DNA of 64,000 nucleotides from Symbiodinium natans. Taxonomy: Eukaryota > Sar > Dinophyceae > Suessiales > Symbiodiniaceae. How positions within the stretch are numbered: position 1 is the stretch's first letter; the number at the start of each line of letters is the position of its first letter. A program made the translations under genes and the position numbers. The stretch covers positions 836,136 through 900,135 of the forward strand of contig CAJNDS010000458.1 of assembly GCA_905221605.1 (NCBI GenBank), read 5' to 3'. The notes under the pieces are model-generated. The model was given only the letters and a program-made list of their open reading frames with translations. It ran no database searches and had not been told where the DNA came from. Of this stretch, positions 1 to 12,102 are shown in pieces.

Positions 1-3000
1 TCAAAGGTTGCAAAAGGTTTGGGAAACTTCCCGGGAGTTTCCCCCGCCTTTTGCAACCTTTGAAATCTTTGAAATCTTTGAAATCTTTAAAATAGAAATT
101 CCCCCAATACTAAATTACAAGCCCGGGCTCGTGATTTAGTATTGGGGGGAGGCCCGGGCTCATGATTTAGTATTTGGGGGAGGGCCGGGCTCGTGATTTA
201 GTATTGGGGGGAGGCCCGGGCTCGTGATTTAGTATTGGGGGGAGGGCCGGGCTCGTGATTTAGTATTAGGGGTGAAGCCCGGCCTCGTGATTTCGTATTG
301 GGGGGAAGCCCGGGCTCGTGATTTAGTATTGGGGGGAAGCCCGGGCTCGTGGTTTAGTATTGGGGAAGCCCGGGGGGAATTTCTATTTCAAAGATTTCAA
401 AGATTTCAAAGGTTGCAAAAGGTTTGGGAAACTTCCCGGGAGTTTCCCCCGCCTTTTGCAACCTTTGAAATCTTTGAAATCTTTGAAGTCTTTGAAATAG
501 AAATTCCCCCAATACCAAATTACGAGCCCGGGCTCGTGATTTAGTATTGGGGGGAAGGGCCGGGCTCGTGATTTAGTATTGGGGGGAAGCGCGGGCTCGT
601 GATTTAGTATTGGGGGGAGGGCCGGGCTCGTGATTTAATATTGGGGAGGCCCGGGTCGGTTAAGTTAGTTTGGGGGAATTTCTATTTCAAAGATTTCAAA
701 GATTTCAAAGGTTGCAAAAGGCGGGGGAAACTCCCGGGAAGTTTCCCAAACCTTTTGCAACCTTTGAAATCTTTGAAATCTTTGAAATCTTTGAAATAGA
801 AATTCCCCCAATACTAAATAACGAGCCCGGGCTCGTGATTTAGTATTGGGGGGAGGGCCGGGCTCGTGATTTAGTATTGGGGGGAGGTCCGGGCTCGTGA
901 TTTAGTATTGGGGGGAAGCCCGGGCTCGTAATTTAGTATTGGGTGGAAGCCCGGGCTCGTAATTTAGTATTGGGGGAATTTCTATTTCAAAGATTTCAAA
1001 GGTTGCAAAAGGCGGGGGAAACTCCCGGGAAGTTTCCCAAACCTTTTGCAACCTTTGAAATCCTTGAAATCTTTGAAATAGAAATTCCCCCAATACTAAA
1101 TTACGAGCCCGGGCTCGTGATTTAGTATTGGGGGGAAGCCCGGGCTCGTGATTTAGTATTGGGGGGAAGCCCGGGCTCGTGATTTAGTATTGGGGGGAAG
1201 CCCGGGCTCGTAATTTAGTATTGGGTGAATTTCTATTTCAAAGATTTCAAAGATTTCAAAGGTTGCAAAAGGCGGGGAAACTCCCGGGAATTTCCCCCGC
1301 CTTTTGCAACCTTTGAAATCTTTGAAATCTTTGAAATAGAAATTCCCCCAATGCTAAATTACGAGCCCGGGCTCGTGATCTAGTATTGGGGGGAAGCCCG
1401 GGCTCGTGATTTAGTATTGGGGGGAAGGGCCGGGCTCGTGATTTAGTATTGGGGGGAAGCGCGGGCTCGTGATCTAGTATTGGGGGGAGGGCCGGGCTCG
1501 TGATTTAATATTGGGGAGGCCCGGGGGGAATTTCTATTTCAAAGATTTCAAAGATTTCAAAGGTTGCAAAAGGCGGGGGAAACTCCCGGGAAGTTTCCCA
1601 AACCTTTTGCAACCTTTGAAATCTTTGAAATAGAAATTCCCCCAATACTAAATTACGAGCCCGGGCTCGTGATTTAGTATTGGGGGGAAGCCCTGGCTCG
1701 TGATTTAGTATTGGGGGGAGGGCCGGGCTCGTGATTTAGTATTGGGGAGAGGCCCGGGCTCGTGATTTAGTATTGGGGGGAGGGCCGGGCTCGTGATTTA
1801 GTATTAGGGGCGAAGCCGGGCTCGTGATTTAGTATTGGGGGGAAGCCCGGGCTCGTGATTTAGTATTGGGGGGAAGCCCGGGCTCGTGGTTTAGTATTGG
1901 GGAAGCCCGGCGGGAATTTCTATTTCAAAGATTTCAAAGATTTCAAAGCTTTCAAAGGTTGCAAAAGGTTTGGGAAACTTCCCGGGAGTTTCCCCGCCTT
2001 TCGCAACCTTTGAAATCTTTGAAATCGTTGAAATCTTTGAAATCTTTGAAATAGAAATTGCCCCAATACTAAATTACAAGCCCGGGCTCGTGATTTAGTA
2101 TTGGGGGGAGGCCCGGGCTCGTGATTTAGTATTTGGGGGAGTTGGGGGGAGGCCCGGGCTCGTGATTTAGTATTGGGGGGAGGGCCGGGCTCGTGATTTA
2201 GTATTAGGGGTGAAGCCCGGGCTCGTGATTTCGTATTGGGGGGAAGCCCGGGCTCGTGATTTAGTATTGGGGGGAAGCCCGGGCTCGTGGTTTAGTATTG
2301 GGGAAGCCCGGGGGGAATTTCTATTTCAAAGATTTCAAAGATTTCAAAGATTTCAAAGGTTGCAAAAGGTTTGGGAAACTTCCCGGGAGTTTCCCCCGCC
2401 TCTTGCAACCTTTGAAATCTTTGAAATCTTTGTAATAGAAATTCCCCCAATACTAAATTACGAGCCCGGGCTCGTGATTTAGTATTGGGTGGAAGCCCGG
2501 GCTCGTGATTTAGTATTGGGGGGAGGGCCGGGCTCGTGTTTTAGTATTGGGGGGAGGCCCGGGCTCGTGATTTAGTATTGGGGGGAAGCCCGGGCTCGTG
2601 ATTTAGTATTGGGGGGAAGCCCGGGCTCGTGATTTAGTATTGGGGGGAAGCCCGGGCTCGTAATTTAGCATTGGGGGAATTTCTATTTCAAAGATTTCAA
2701 AGATTTCAAAGATTTCAAAGATTTCAAAGGTTGCAAAAGGCGGGGAAACTCCCGGGAATTTCCCCCGCCTTTTGCAACCTTTGAAATCTTTGAAATAGAA
2801 ATTCACCCAATGCTAAATTACGAGCCCGGGCTCGTGATCTAGTATTGGGGGGAAGCCCGGGCTCGTGATTTAGTATTGGGGGGAAGGGCCGGGTTCGTGA
2901 TTTAGTATTGGGGGGAAGCGCGGGCTCGTGATTTAGTATTGGGGGGAGGGCCGGGCTCATGATTTAATATTGGGGAGGCCCGGGGGGAATTTCTATTTCA

Positions 3001-4240
3001 AAGATTTCAATCATTTCAAAGATTTCAAAGGTTGCAAAAGGCGGGGGAAACTCCCGGGAAGTTTCCCAAACCTTTTGCAACCTTTGAAATCTTTGAAATC
3101 TTTGAAATAGAAATTCCCCCAATACTAAATTACGAGCCCGGGCTCGTGATTTAGAATTGGGGGGAAGCCCGGGCTCGTGATTTAGTATTGGGGGGAGGGC
3201 CGGGCTCGTGATTTAGTATTGGGGGGAGGCCCGGGCTCGTGATTTAGTATTGGGGGGAGGGCCGGGCTCGTGATTTAGTATTAGGGGTGAAGCCGGGCTC
3301 GTGATTTAGTATTGGGGGGAAGCCCGGGCTCGTGATTTAGTATTGGGGGGAAGCCCGGGCTCGTGGTTTAGTATTGGGGAAGCCCGGGGGGAATTTCTAT
3401 TTCAAAGATTTCAAAGATTCCAAAGATTTCAAAGATTTCAAAGGTTGCAAAAGGTTTGGGAAACTTCCCGGGAGTTTCCCCCGCCTTTTGCAATCTTTGT
3501 CTCTGGTTGTTCTTTGAAATCTTTGAAATAGAAATTCCCCCAATACTAAATTACGAGCCCGGGCTCGTGATTTAGTATTGGGGGGAGGCCCGGGCTCGTG
3601 ATTTAGTATTTGGGGGAGGGCCGGGCTCGTGATTTAGTATTGGGGGGAGGCCCGGGCTCGTGATTTAGTATTGGGGGGAGGGCCGGGCTCGTGATTTAGT
3701 ATTAGGGGTGAAGCCCGGGCTCGTGATTTCGTATTGGGGGGAAACCCGGGCTCGTGATTTAGTATTGGGGGGAAGCCCGGGCTCGTGGTTTAGTATTGGG
3801 GAAGCCCGGGGGGAATTTCTATTTCAAAGATTTCAAAGATTTCAAAGATTTCAAAGATTTCAAAGGTTTGGGAAACTTCCCGGGAGTTTCCCAAACCTTT
3901 TGCAACCTTTGAAATCTTTGAAATCTTTGAAATAGAAATTCCCCCAATACTAAATTACGAGCCCGGGCTCGTGATTTAGGATTGGGGGGAAGCCCGGGCT
4001 CGTGATTTAGTATTGGGGGGAGGGCCGGGCTCGTGATTTAGTATTGGGGGGAGGTCCGGGCTCGTGATTTAGGATTGGGGGGAGGCCCGGGCTCGTGATT
4101 TAGTATTGGGGGGAGGCCCGGGCTCGTGATTTAGTATTGGGGGGAAGCCCGGGCTCGTAATTTAGTATTGGGGGGGAGGCCCGGGCTCGTGGGGGGAGGC
4201 CCGGGCTTGTCGTAATTTAGTATTGGGGGGAGGCCCGGGC
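1..4240. repeat. Hairpin-forming GC-rich satellite array
   Basis: Two modules alternate. The first is a roughly 30-bp monomer (GGGCTCGTGATTTAGTATT followed by a G run) repeated several times in a row. The second is a long inverted repeat: TTTCAAAGATTTCAAAGG and GTTGCAAAAGG, a short CCCGGG-centred loop, then the reverse complement CCTTTTGCAACC and TTTGAAATC units. Palindromes recur about every 350 bp, for example near 377-511, 976-1092, 1913-2062, 2316-2446, 2987-3118 and 3813-3945. Open frames here are translated repeat (FQRFQRFQ and EIFEIFEI runs) and are not genes. The window begins inside the array. Confidence 0.9.
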
Positions 4241-4500
4241 AGCTGCCCCCAGGGCCACTTCACCATTTAAATTATTTAAATTGTTCAAATTATTTAAATT
4301 ATTTAAACTCACCGAATTTATCTAATTTAAATGCTTTAAATGTCGGGGGGGATTTAAATTATTTAAATTCCCGGCCTTTCCCACCCAGAAACCCACATAG
4401 GGTTTATTTGGAAGCTGTCTCTCTTTATTTTCAATTAGGTAGCAAAAAAACCGATTGCCAACTTCCAAATAGACCCTATTTAAGCCGCACACGGGGGGGG
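4241..4500. repeat. AT-rich ATTTAAATT repeats and a small inverted repeat
   Basis: The GC satellite gives way to ATTTAAATTATTTAAATT repeats (4262-4365). A MITE-like palindrome follows at about 4396-4482: ATAGGGTTTATTTGGAAG at the left is answered by CTTCCAAATAGACCCTAT at the right. No coding island is visible. Confidence 0.6.
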
Positions 4501-4502
4501 GG

Positions 4503-5560
4503 GTCACATGTCTGTTTGAAGTGTTCCAGAGGCCCCGCAGGAATGGATCGGCTAACCATACACGCTTAGAATGGATTTGTTAACCATATTTCCTTCTGTT
4601 TCAAAAACGAAACAATTTGGAGTAGTCCAAAGCAAATAGGGGGAGTCATGTCATGGGACACCCAAATAAGCAAAGCAATTAGGAGGATGGCTGGCTAGAT
4701 TCCTGTCTAAAGTGTTTGAAAGGATCCATAGAGATGGATTTGTTGGCCATCTTATCTTCTGTTTCAACAAGCACAACAATTAGGAAGAGTCCGAAACAAT
4801 TAGGAGGAGTCATCTTATCAGATGCCCCGTAAAAGCAAAACAATTAGGAGGAGTCATGCTACGAGACGCCCCGATAAGCAGCATGTCTGGGGGACACGTC
4901 TGATTAAAATGTTCTAGAGGGTCCACAGGCAGGAATGGATGCAATAACCATACATGTCTGTTTCAAGCGCTTGAAAGGGTCCAAAGGAATGGGTTTGTTA
5001 ACCGTAGTTCCGTGTGTTTCGAAAGGCAAAACAATATTGGAGGAGTCCAACACAATTCGAAGGAGTCATGTTATGGGACGCACCAACAAGGAAACCAACT
5101 AGGATGATGTCTGGGGGGGCATTTCTGTTTAAAGTGTTCGAAAGGATTCACAGGGATGGTTTTGTGTAGCCATATTCTCTCCGGTCTCAACATGTACAAC
5201 AGCTGGAGGAGTCCGAGACAACTAGGAGAAGTCATGTTACGGACGCCCCAAGGAGGATGTCTGGGGGGACATTTTTGTACAACGCGGTTGAAAGGTCCAC
5301 CGGAACGAACTTGTTAGCCATACATGTGTCTCCTCCCACTTGTTTGGATTGTTGAAACAGACGGACCCTTCAAACACCTGAAACAGACATGCGTGGGGCG
5401 TCCCATAACATGACTCCTCCTAATTGGCTTGAATCCCTCGACTTGCGTTGCTTGTTGTTGAAACAGAAGGATATATGGCTAACAAACCCGTTCCGTTGGA
5501 CCCTTCAAAGACAGTCTTGTTATGGGATGCCCCGCAAATTAGAAGTATGCCCACCAATCA
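4503..5560. repeat. Degenerate tandem repeat, about 170-200 bp unit
   Basis: A diverged unit recurs with the landmarks GTCTGTTTGAAGTGTT, then GGAATGGAT, then TTGTTAACCATA, then ACAATTAGGAGGAGTC, then a CATGTTATGGGACGCCCC-like end. Copies start near 4503, 4690, 4890, 5120 and 5265, and the last part (about 5340-5560) is inverted. The short ORF at 5389 lies in the inverted part and is not supported as a gene. Confidence 0.6.
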
Positions 5561-5659
5561 AAGCCCTAGGCGCCCCTAGACCCTAAACCCTGATTAATAT
5601 TCATATGAATTTCAACTTTAGTTTGGTTATTCGTATAGGTAAAAGCAGTCTTGTTAACT

Positions 5660-8600
5660 TATTTAATTTTTGAAAAAACAACTAAGTGACTGTCCTAGCA
5701 GAGCGGCCATGATGAAAACGTTGCTCTTTCGGACCCTTCCTTCTCGTTGTACAAGTTCTCCGCACTCCCAGCCGCGAAAGGGCAGCACTTTGTTAACACC
5801 ATTATGGCTTTGTACACCAAATGCCATGGAAACGGAAGGGACAGGGGATAAACCTCTGTAAACCTTTACTTCAAAAGTACAGGAAACAGAGAGATCAGAG
5901 GAGTAATGTACGCAGATGATAAGGTAAGAAGAGGGACCAGGATAATTTGTCACTCCATCTCCCCTCTTCCTTCCTCTCCTCCTTTTCTCGCAGAATGAGA
6001 TATATAGGAAGAAATGGTGAGGAAAACCCTATTTTGGTCGAGGGGGATGCCTTCAGCGTCAGGCATCTCCCCACACGCCAAGGGGACACTGTTCGAGTAT
6101 TTGCAGCCACAAGGGCATCAGCTGAATGTGCTTTTGCCCTTAGATTCGCTGCCGGTGCTGTGCGTGTGTGCCTGTTTGTTCGACCACCTTTCCCAACCAT
6201 GCCCCGTCTCTGAGCCAGTGTCCCCAGCTTAGTACTTCGGTGAGGGATCATCGTGGGAAGAGCTTTGTTCCTGCGAAGTGGGCTGTCTTGCCAAGTGTCC
6301 AATTCCAACTCAAGCCGCCCGGCTTGGGGGGGCGGGCCCATGGAGGTTCGGGTGGCACACCCCTCCCAAATCCCAGGCTCGGATTGCGGGGCCCGGAGCG
6401 TTGAACTCTGCACCGGAGCCCCGATGACGCATGCGGAGGGGCAAAGAAGGCGAGAGGGACCGTTTCCGTAGGCCGGAGAGCACCCCAGGTCGACACTCAC
6501 TCACTCACTCAAATGGTGAGGAAGAACAGACTGAAGTGGAGAGGAAAACTACCTCTCTACCTATCCCTCTCTCTCTCTCTCTCTCTCTCTCTTTCCTCTC
6601 TCTTTCACTTTCATTCTCTCATTCTCTATCTTCCACTCTCCCTCTCCCTGTCTCCAGAAACTGAAGAGCAGAAAGCAAGAGAGGAGAAAGTAGACATAGG
6701 CCCATAGGCGGGGGCATGACCCCCTTTTTGTTTCTGCTTTGTCTTTTATCCTTCTTCTTCCTTTTTCTATGAGAGCGCAGGAAAGGAAAGGAAAGGAGAA
6801 GCGGGAAAAAAGGCCCCCTCAGTCTTCCGGGAATACACGACAAGACAAGGAACGGAGAGCTTGTCGTTCCCCCCCTCCCTTGCTGAGCTTTGCCACATCG
6901 AGGCAGAGAAAAAGGCAAGGAGGACGGGCGCACAAAAGGAGGCCCGTTTGTGCCTGCCTTCCTTCTGCTCTTTCATTCCTTCCTTTTCCACTGTTGTCAG
7001 AAAAGAAGAAGCAAAGAGAAGAGACGAAGAGAGGAAGGTTTTGGAGAAGGGGGCGGAACCCTCTCCTTCCCTTGTCTCTCCCTTCCTATCGTTCCTCCCT
7101 CTTTCATTTTCATTCTCTCATTCTCTCTCTTCCTCTCTCCCTCTCCCTGCCTCTCGCTCTCCTTCCTCCCCCTCATGCGTTTTCTCAGTGATAAGGAGAC
7201 GGGGAAGAAAGACTGGGAAAGGAACGCTCCCCCAGCCACCCCCCGTCGCAGACATTTCTTACGTATCAGAGTCCAGAAACTGAAGAGCAGAAAGCAAAGA
7301 GAGGAGAAAGTAGACATAGGCCCATAGGCGGGGGCATGACCTCTTTTTTGTTTCTGCTTTATCTTTTATCCTTCTTCTTCCTTTTTCTATGAGAGCGCAG
7401 GAAAGAAAATGAAACGAGAGGTGGGTAAAAAGGCCCCCTCAGTCTTCCCGCAACTCCCTGGGAAAACACGACAAGACAAGGGAACCTTTACTTCAAAAGA
7501 ACAGGAGACAGAAGAGAACAGAGGAGTAATGTTCGCAGATGATAAGGTATGAAGAGGGACCAGATAACTTGTCACTCCATCTGCCCTCTTCCTTGCTGTC
7601 CTCTTTTCTTCTTCCTCTTCTCTCCTCCTTTTCTCGCGAATGAGATATATAGGAAGAAATGGTGAGGAAGAACAGACTGAAGTGGAAAGCAAAACAACAG
7701 AAAGTTGCCACGCCTTGCGGTTGCTCGCCTTTCCTCTTTATTATCTATCNNNNNNNNNNNNNNNNNNNNNNNNNNNNNNNNNNNNNNNNNNNNNNNNNNN
7801 NNNNNNNNNNNNNNNNNNNNNNNNNNNNNNNNNNNNNNNNNNNNNNNNNGGGAAGAAAGACTGGGAAAGGAACGCTCCCCCTGCCACCCCCTGTCGCGGA
7901 CATTTCTTACGTATCAGAGTCCAGAAACTGAAGAGCAGAAAGCAAGAGAGGAGAAAGTAGACATAGGCCCATAGGCGGGGGCATGACCTCTTTTTTGTTT
8001 CTGCTTTATCTTTTATCCTTCTTCTTCCTTTTTCTATGAGAGCGCAGGAAAGGAAAGGAAAGGAAAGGAGAGGCGGGAAAAAATGCCCCCGCAGTCTTCC
8101 CGCAACACTCTGGGAAAACATGACAAGACAAGGGAACCTTTACTTCAAAAGAACAGGAGACAGAAGAGAACAGAGGAGTAATGTTCGCAGATGATAAGGT
8201 ATGAAGAGGGACCAGATAACTTGTCACTCCATCTGCCCTCTTCCTTGCTGTCCTCTTTTCTTCTTCCTCTTCTCTCCTCCTTTTCTCGCGAATGAGATAT
8301 ATAGGAAGAAATGGCGAGGAAGAACAGACTGAAGTGGAAAGGAAAGCAACAGAAAGTTGCCACGCCTTGCGGTTGCTCGCCTTTCCTCTTTATTATCTAT
8401 CTATCTACCTACACCCTCTCTCTCTCTCTATCTTTCCTTTCTCTTTCACTCTCATTCTCTCATTCTCTTTCTTCCTCTCTCCATCTCCTTGTCCCTCGCT
8501 CTCACTCTCCACTTCTCCTTCCTCCCCCTCATGCGTTTTCTCATTGATAAGGAGACAGGGAAGAAAGACTGGGAAAGGAAAGCTCCCCCTGCCACCCCCT

Positions 8601-9160
8601 GTCGCAGACATTTCTTACGTGTCAGAGTCCAGAAACTGAAGAGCAGAAAGCAAGAGAGGAGAAAGTAGACATAGGCCCATAGGCGGGGGCATGACCCCCT
8701 TTTTGTTTCTGCTTTGTCTTTTATCCTTCTTCTTCCTTTTTCTATGAGAGCGCAGGAAAGGCAAGGAAAGGAAAGGAGAGGCGGGAAAAAAGGCCCCCGC
8801 AGTCTTCCCGCAACACTCTGGGAAAACACGACAAGACAAGGGGCACGGAGAGCTTGTCGTTCCCCCCCTTCCTTGCTCACCTTTGCCACATCGAGGCAGA
8901 CAAAAAGGCAAGGAGGACGGGCGCACAAAAGGAGGCCCATTTGTGCCTGCCTTCCTTCTGCTCTTTCATTCCTTCCCTTTCCCACTGTTGTCAGAAAAGA
9001 AGAAGCAAAGAGAAGAGACGAAGAGAGGAGAGGAATGAAGAAGGTTTTGGAGAGGGGGGCGGAACACCCTTCTCTTATCTCTACCTTCCTATTCTTTTCA
9101 TCTTTCCGGCGGTTCCTTCCATAACTTGGACTTGTGAGAAAGCGACGAGAGGCCAAGATC
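5660..9160. repeat. Tandem segmental duplications with purine/pyrimidine tracts
   Basis: Long blocks recur nearly identically. One, containing CATAGGCCCATAGGCGGGGG, is seen at about 6690, 7315, 7960 and 8670. Another, GTAATGTTCGCAGATGATAA and relatives, is at about 5902, 7527 and 8178. A third, TCGAGGCAGA, is at about 6897 and 8892. Between them are CT-rich tracts (6560-6650, 7100-7180, 8410-8530) and GA-rich tracts. The many overlapping ORFs in all frames follow from the strand asymmetry and are not convincing genes. Confidence 0.8.
7750..7849. other. Assembly gap (100 N)
   Basis: Exactly 100 unknown bases sit inside the segmental duplication, a conventional placeholder for a gap of unknown size. 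The local copy number of the repeat is therefore not reliable. Confidence 0.99.
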
Positions 9161-9440
9161 AGGGGGGTGACTCGCTATTGTGTTACTTCATAGTTGTTTC
9201 ATTTTTCTTGAAAAACAGAAAGGCCCCCTCCGACTTGTTTCCAAGGATGAGTGAGTTTGCTAAGCCATAAACCCAACTCTGACATGCTTCAGGCATAAAG
9301 CATTCAATGGTTTTAATAGGGAAAGAAGGACAAGACCTCACATTATACCTAAAGGTCCATGGCACATAAACCCTATATGCTTCAGTTACTTCAACATGAA
9401 AAAACCCGATAAACCCTGTAAACCCCATACGCCCAGCTTG

Positions 9441-9490
9441 CCCTAAACCCTAAACCCTAACCCCAAACCCCAAACCCTAAACCCCTCTAT
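9441..9490. repeat. Interstitial telomere-like array, CCCTAAA orientation
   Basis: First interstitial array of the region, with CCCTAAA and CCCCAAA units directly upstream of the first exon island. The stretch from 9161 to 9440 holds no feature I can support. Confidence 0.9.
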
Positions 9491-9521
9491 TTCCCCGAGG
9501 TGTTCTTTGCCCCCCGCGCAG

Positions 9522-9561
9522 GCCGCGCCGCAACGGTGAGCTTCCTGGCGCGCCTGGTTCG
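9522..9561 (+). CDS. Chain A exon 1 (putative), function unknown
   Basis: A pyrimidine-rich stretch ending in GCGCAG precedes the island and GGTTCAGGG follows it. In the chosen frame it reads RAATVSFLARLV with split codons at both ends (GC at the start, CG at the end). The CG joins the first G of the next island at 10034 to give Arg in an open frame. CCCTAAA repeats lie upstream and TTTAGGG repeats downstream. The protein family is not recognised. Confidence 0.45.
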
Positions 9562-10033
9562 GTTCAGGGTTGAGGATTTAGGGTTTAGGGTTTAGGGTTT
9601 AGCGTTTAGGGTTAGGGGTTAGTGTTCAGGGTTTTGGGTTTTGGGTTTAGGGTTTAGGGTTTTGGGTTTAGGGTTTAGGGCTTCAGGCTGTATAGGCTTT
9701 AGGATTCAGGTTTTGACATGACATCCCCACGCCCTATAAACCCTCTAAGCCCTGCGCGCTCTATGATATTCATTGGCTTTGTAGGGTTTAGGGTTTTTGG
9801 AGTTCAGGGTATTTAGTCAACTCTACCCTAACCCTAATAAACCCTAAACCCGATAACCGATACCCGATACCCGATACCCTAAACCCTAAACCCTAAACCC
9901 TAAACCCTAAACCCTAAACCCTAAACCCTAAACCCTAAACCCTAAACCCTAAACCCTAAACCCTAGACCCTAGACCCTAGACCCTAGACCCTAAACCCTA
10001 AACCCTACCTCTACATGAAGTGCGGGGTGCCAG
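9562..10033. repeat. Intron with TTTAGGG at 5' end and CCCTAAA at 3' end
   Basis: After the GTTCAGGG donor come TTTAGGG units (9570-9690). After a short spacer come CCCTAAA units (about 9880-10005) running up to the acceptor GGGGTGCCAG. It is one of the clear mirror-type introns of the window. Confidence 0.6.
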
Positions 10034-10096
10034 GCCCCAGCGCTTCCTCACCGTCGCTTCTGGAGGCGCTCTGACTTTGGGCCTGCCAGACTTGGA
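10034..10096 (+). CDS. Chain A exon 2 (putative)
   Basis: Acceptor GTGCCAG, donor GTTTAGGG. With the split codon from 9561 it reads PQRFLTVASGGALTLGLPDL and ends with two bases (GA) of a codon. The donor is the first unit of the downstream telomere-like array. No domain is recognised. Confidence 0.5.
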
Positions 10097-10365
10097 GTTT
10101 AGGGTTTAGGGTTTGGGGTTTAGGGTTTAGGGTTTAAAGGTCTAGAGTTTAGGATTTTGAATTTAGGGCTTAGGGTTCAGGACCTAGGGTTTTGTTTCGG
10201 GGTAAGGGTACCTCGAATATAGTGTTGTTCACTATTGTGGCTGGGTCCTTCATACTACTCTCTACTTTGCGTTTTAAGATGAAGCCCATGGGTCTAGATG
10301 AGTCAATGGTTTCGGATTTAGTTCGAGGTAGGCCATTTCATGTTACAGTATATGCAGTTTGTGTT

Positions 10366-10498
10366 GGGATGTTCCCCCTCATATACTAACTGCCCTGAAT
10401 AGGGGTTATAGTACCCCCTATTGTAATCCCTATTTAAGGACTGTTAGTATAAGGGGGAGCATCCCAAAGCTTGGTATAAGGGGGAACATCCCAAAGCT
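10366..10498. mobile_element. MITE family B copy (GGGATGTTCCCCCTTA ends)
   Basis: The left end TTGGGATGTTCCCCCTCA is answered by TAAGGGGGAGCATCCCAAAG, with AATAGGG/CCCTATT inner complementarity. The right end is tandemly repeated. Related copies lie near 23641, 38574 and 57720. Confidence 0.65.
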
Positions 10499-10961
10499 TG
10501 TGTTTAGGGCCGGGTTAAGGAGTTTGGGGGGGGGGGGGGGGGGGGGGGGGGGGCATTTTAGTCGAGCACGTGCGGGTTTGATTATTTCGTACCGGGGGAA
10601 GAGCGTAGAGCAGGTTTGGGTTCCGGCAACCCTAATGCCTAAGCCCTAAACCCTAAACTCTTTCCCCTAAACCCTAACCCTAAACCCTAAAGGGTTTCAG
10701 GGTTTCAGGCCTTTAGAGTTTTATGGCTCCCTATGGGGGTTTAGGGCTTCGGGTTTTTTTGGGGTTTCAGGATTTCAGGGCTTTTTGGAGGGTTAGGGAA
10801 CCCTAAACCCTAAACCCTAAACCCTAAACCCCAAAACCCTAAAGCGTTTTGGGTTTTAGGCTTGTTAGGGTTGGAAAGGCGGGGATGGCCTTGGTGGCTG
10901 TCAGGCGAGGTACTGTAGGAGTTTTTCCTGATCTCTTCACCCACCTTTTAGCATCTACTGA

Positions 10962-11118
10962 TTGCTTAAGAACCACCCCAAAAGACAAAACCCAAAAAAC
11001 AAGAACAGAAATAAAGGAAACAAACAAAATAATACACACATTCTTCCTTAGCAGGGCAAGATGGGGATGAGCATTTCTTGCGGGGGGGGGGGGGGGGGGG
11101 GGGGGTTCTTAAGCAAAT
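10962..11118. mobile_element. MITE family C copy (TTGCTTAAGAACC ends)
   Basis: It starts ATTGCTTAAGAACCACCCC and ends GGGGTTCTTAAGCAAATGG, an inverted repeat, with a G homopolymer next to the right end. Other copies are at about 12341-12510 and, diverged, 55968-56093. Confidence 0.6.
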
Positions 11119-11168
11119 GGTTGGCATCCGAAGGATGTCCCAACAAAGACCCTGAAGCCTCCTTGTAG

Positions 11169-11296
11169 GCGGAAGCAGCGGCTCTCCGGAAGGACGCAGA
11201 CGAGGGGAGATACCGATCCGGATCTCATCCGAACTACGCCCAACAGGGAATGTCTTTCCAAGCGTATCCTTGAAGCACCGGCTCTCCACACGCCCT
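11169..11296 (+). CDS. Chain A exon 3 (putative, 3' end uncertain)
   Basis: Acceptor CTTGTAG. In the phase left by the exon at 10034 it reads RKQRLSGRTQTRGDTDPDLI and stays open to a TGA at 11297. A second frame is also open through much of it (AEAAALRKDADEGRYRSGSH). The true exon may end earlier at an unrecognised donor. Strand and frame are chosen only on phase. Confidence 0.4.
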
Positions 11297-11438
11297 GAAA
11301 TGCCCCAGAACCCCCAGACCACGGATTCAGGGTTCTAGGGTTCAAGTACTTCAGGTCATAAACCCTCAACTCTGAACCCTAAACCCTCAGCCCTCAGACC
11401 CTCAACCGTAAACTCCCTAAACCCTAAACCCTCAACAG

Positions 11439-11495
11439 AATCTTGAGATTGAAGTCCGAGGCATCCTAGCTTCTCGGGTGTGTACCCAGGCTAAG
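11439..11495 (+). CDS. Chain A exon 4 (putative)
   Basis: Acceptor CTCAACAG after a CCCTAAA-like array, donor GTTTTGGG at the start of a TTTAGGG array. It has 19 whole codons, NLEIEVRGILASRVCTQAK, phase 0 at both ends. No family is recognised. Confidence 0.5.
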
Positions 11496-11634
11496 GTTTT
11501 GGGTTTAGGGTTTAGGGTTTGGGATTTAGGGTTTAGGGTTTAGGGCTTCGGATTGTGGTGTGCAGGCTTTAGGGCTTAGGCCTCAGGATGTCGGCTTCAG
11601 AGTTTAGGGCTTCGGGTCTCCGCTTCTCCATGAG

Positions 11635-11680
11635 GTTGCGCCGAATCCGGAGATCTCGGTTCCATCCGAAGTGTGGGCAT
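11635..11680 (+). CDS. Chain A exon 5 (putative)
   Basis: Acceptor CTCCATGAG, donor GTAGTT. It continues the phase of the exon at 11439 and reads VAPNPEISVPSEVWA plus one base. The intron between them (139 nt) holds only TTTAGGG-oriented repeats. Confidence 0.45.
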
Positions 11681-12102
11681 GTAGTTGGTTTCACTTTCCA
11701 TTTTGCCGTGTAGGGGTTTAGGCTTTAGGCTTTAGGGTTTAGGGTTTAGGGTTCAGGGTTTAGGGTTTAGGGTTCACATTCGTCGATAACCATGCGCGCG
11801 ACCTTTAAGGCCTCATACATCCCCAACCCCAGTCTCCTATGTCCTAACCCCCCCAGACACTGCAACCCTCTAAACCCTACATTCAGTACAAACCCTAGAA
11901 ACCCTACATGCCCTAGAAGGCCCCATAAACCTCATGAGCCTTATAAACCTGTTTTTATAAACCCTATAATCCCTATAAGGTCCTATAAACCCTGTGAACC
12001 CTGTAAGCCCTATAAATCCTGTAAGGCCCTATAAACCCTTCAAGGCCCTGTAAACCCCATAAGCTCCTACACCTAAACCCCCTACATTTTCATTTCTGCC
12101 AG

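Noticed and set aside
272-3935. ORFs of 60-90 codons such as MKPGLVISYWGEARARD
   Set aside because: Several near-identical copies on both strands, composed of satellite monomer and hairpin sequence; differences follow repeat number, not codons.
4396-4482. A CRISPR array, or a tRNA or rRNA gene anywhere in the window
   Set aside because: I looked for regular spacers, tRNA arm motifs and conserved rRNA sequence and recognised none; the palindromes are MITE-like or satellite hairpins.
5895-9156. Reverse and forward ORFs up to 234 codons (Arg/Lys/Ser-rich)
   Set aside because: They lie in purine/pyrimidine-biased segmental repeats where many frames are open at once, and some cross the N gap; no domain is visible.
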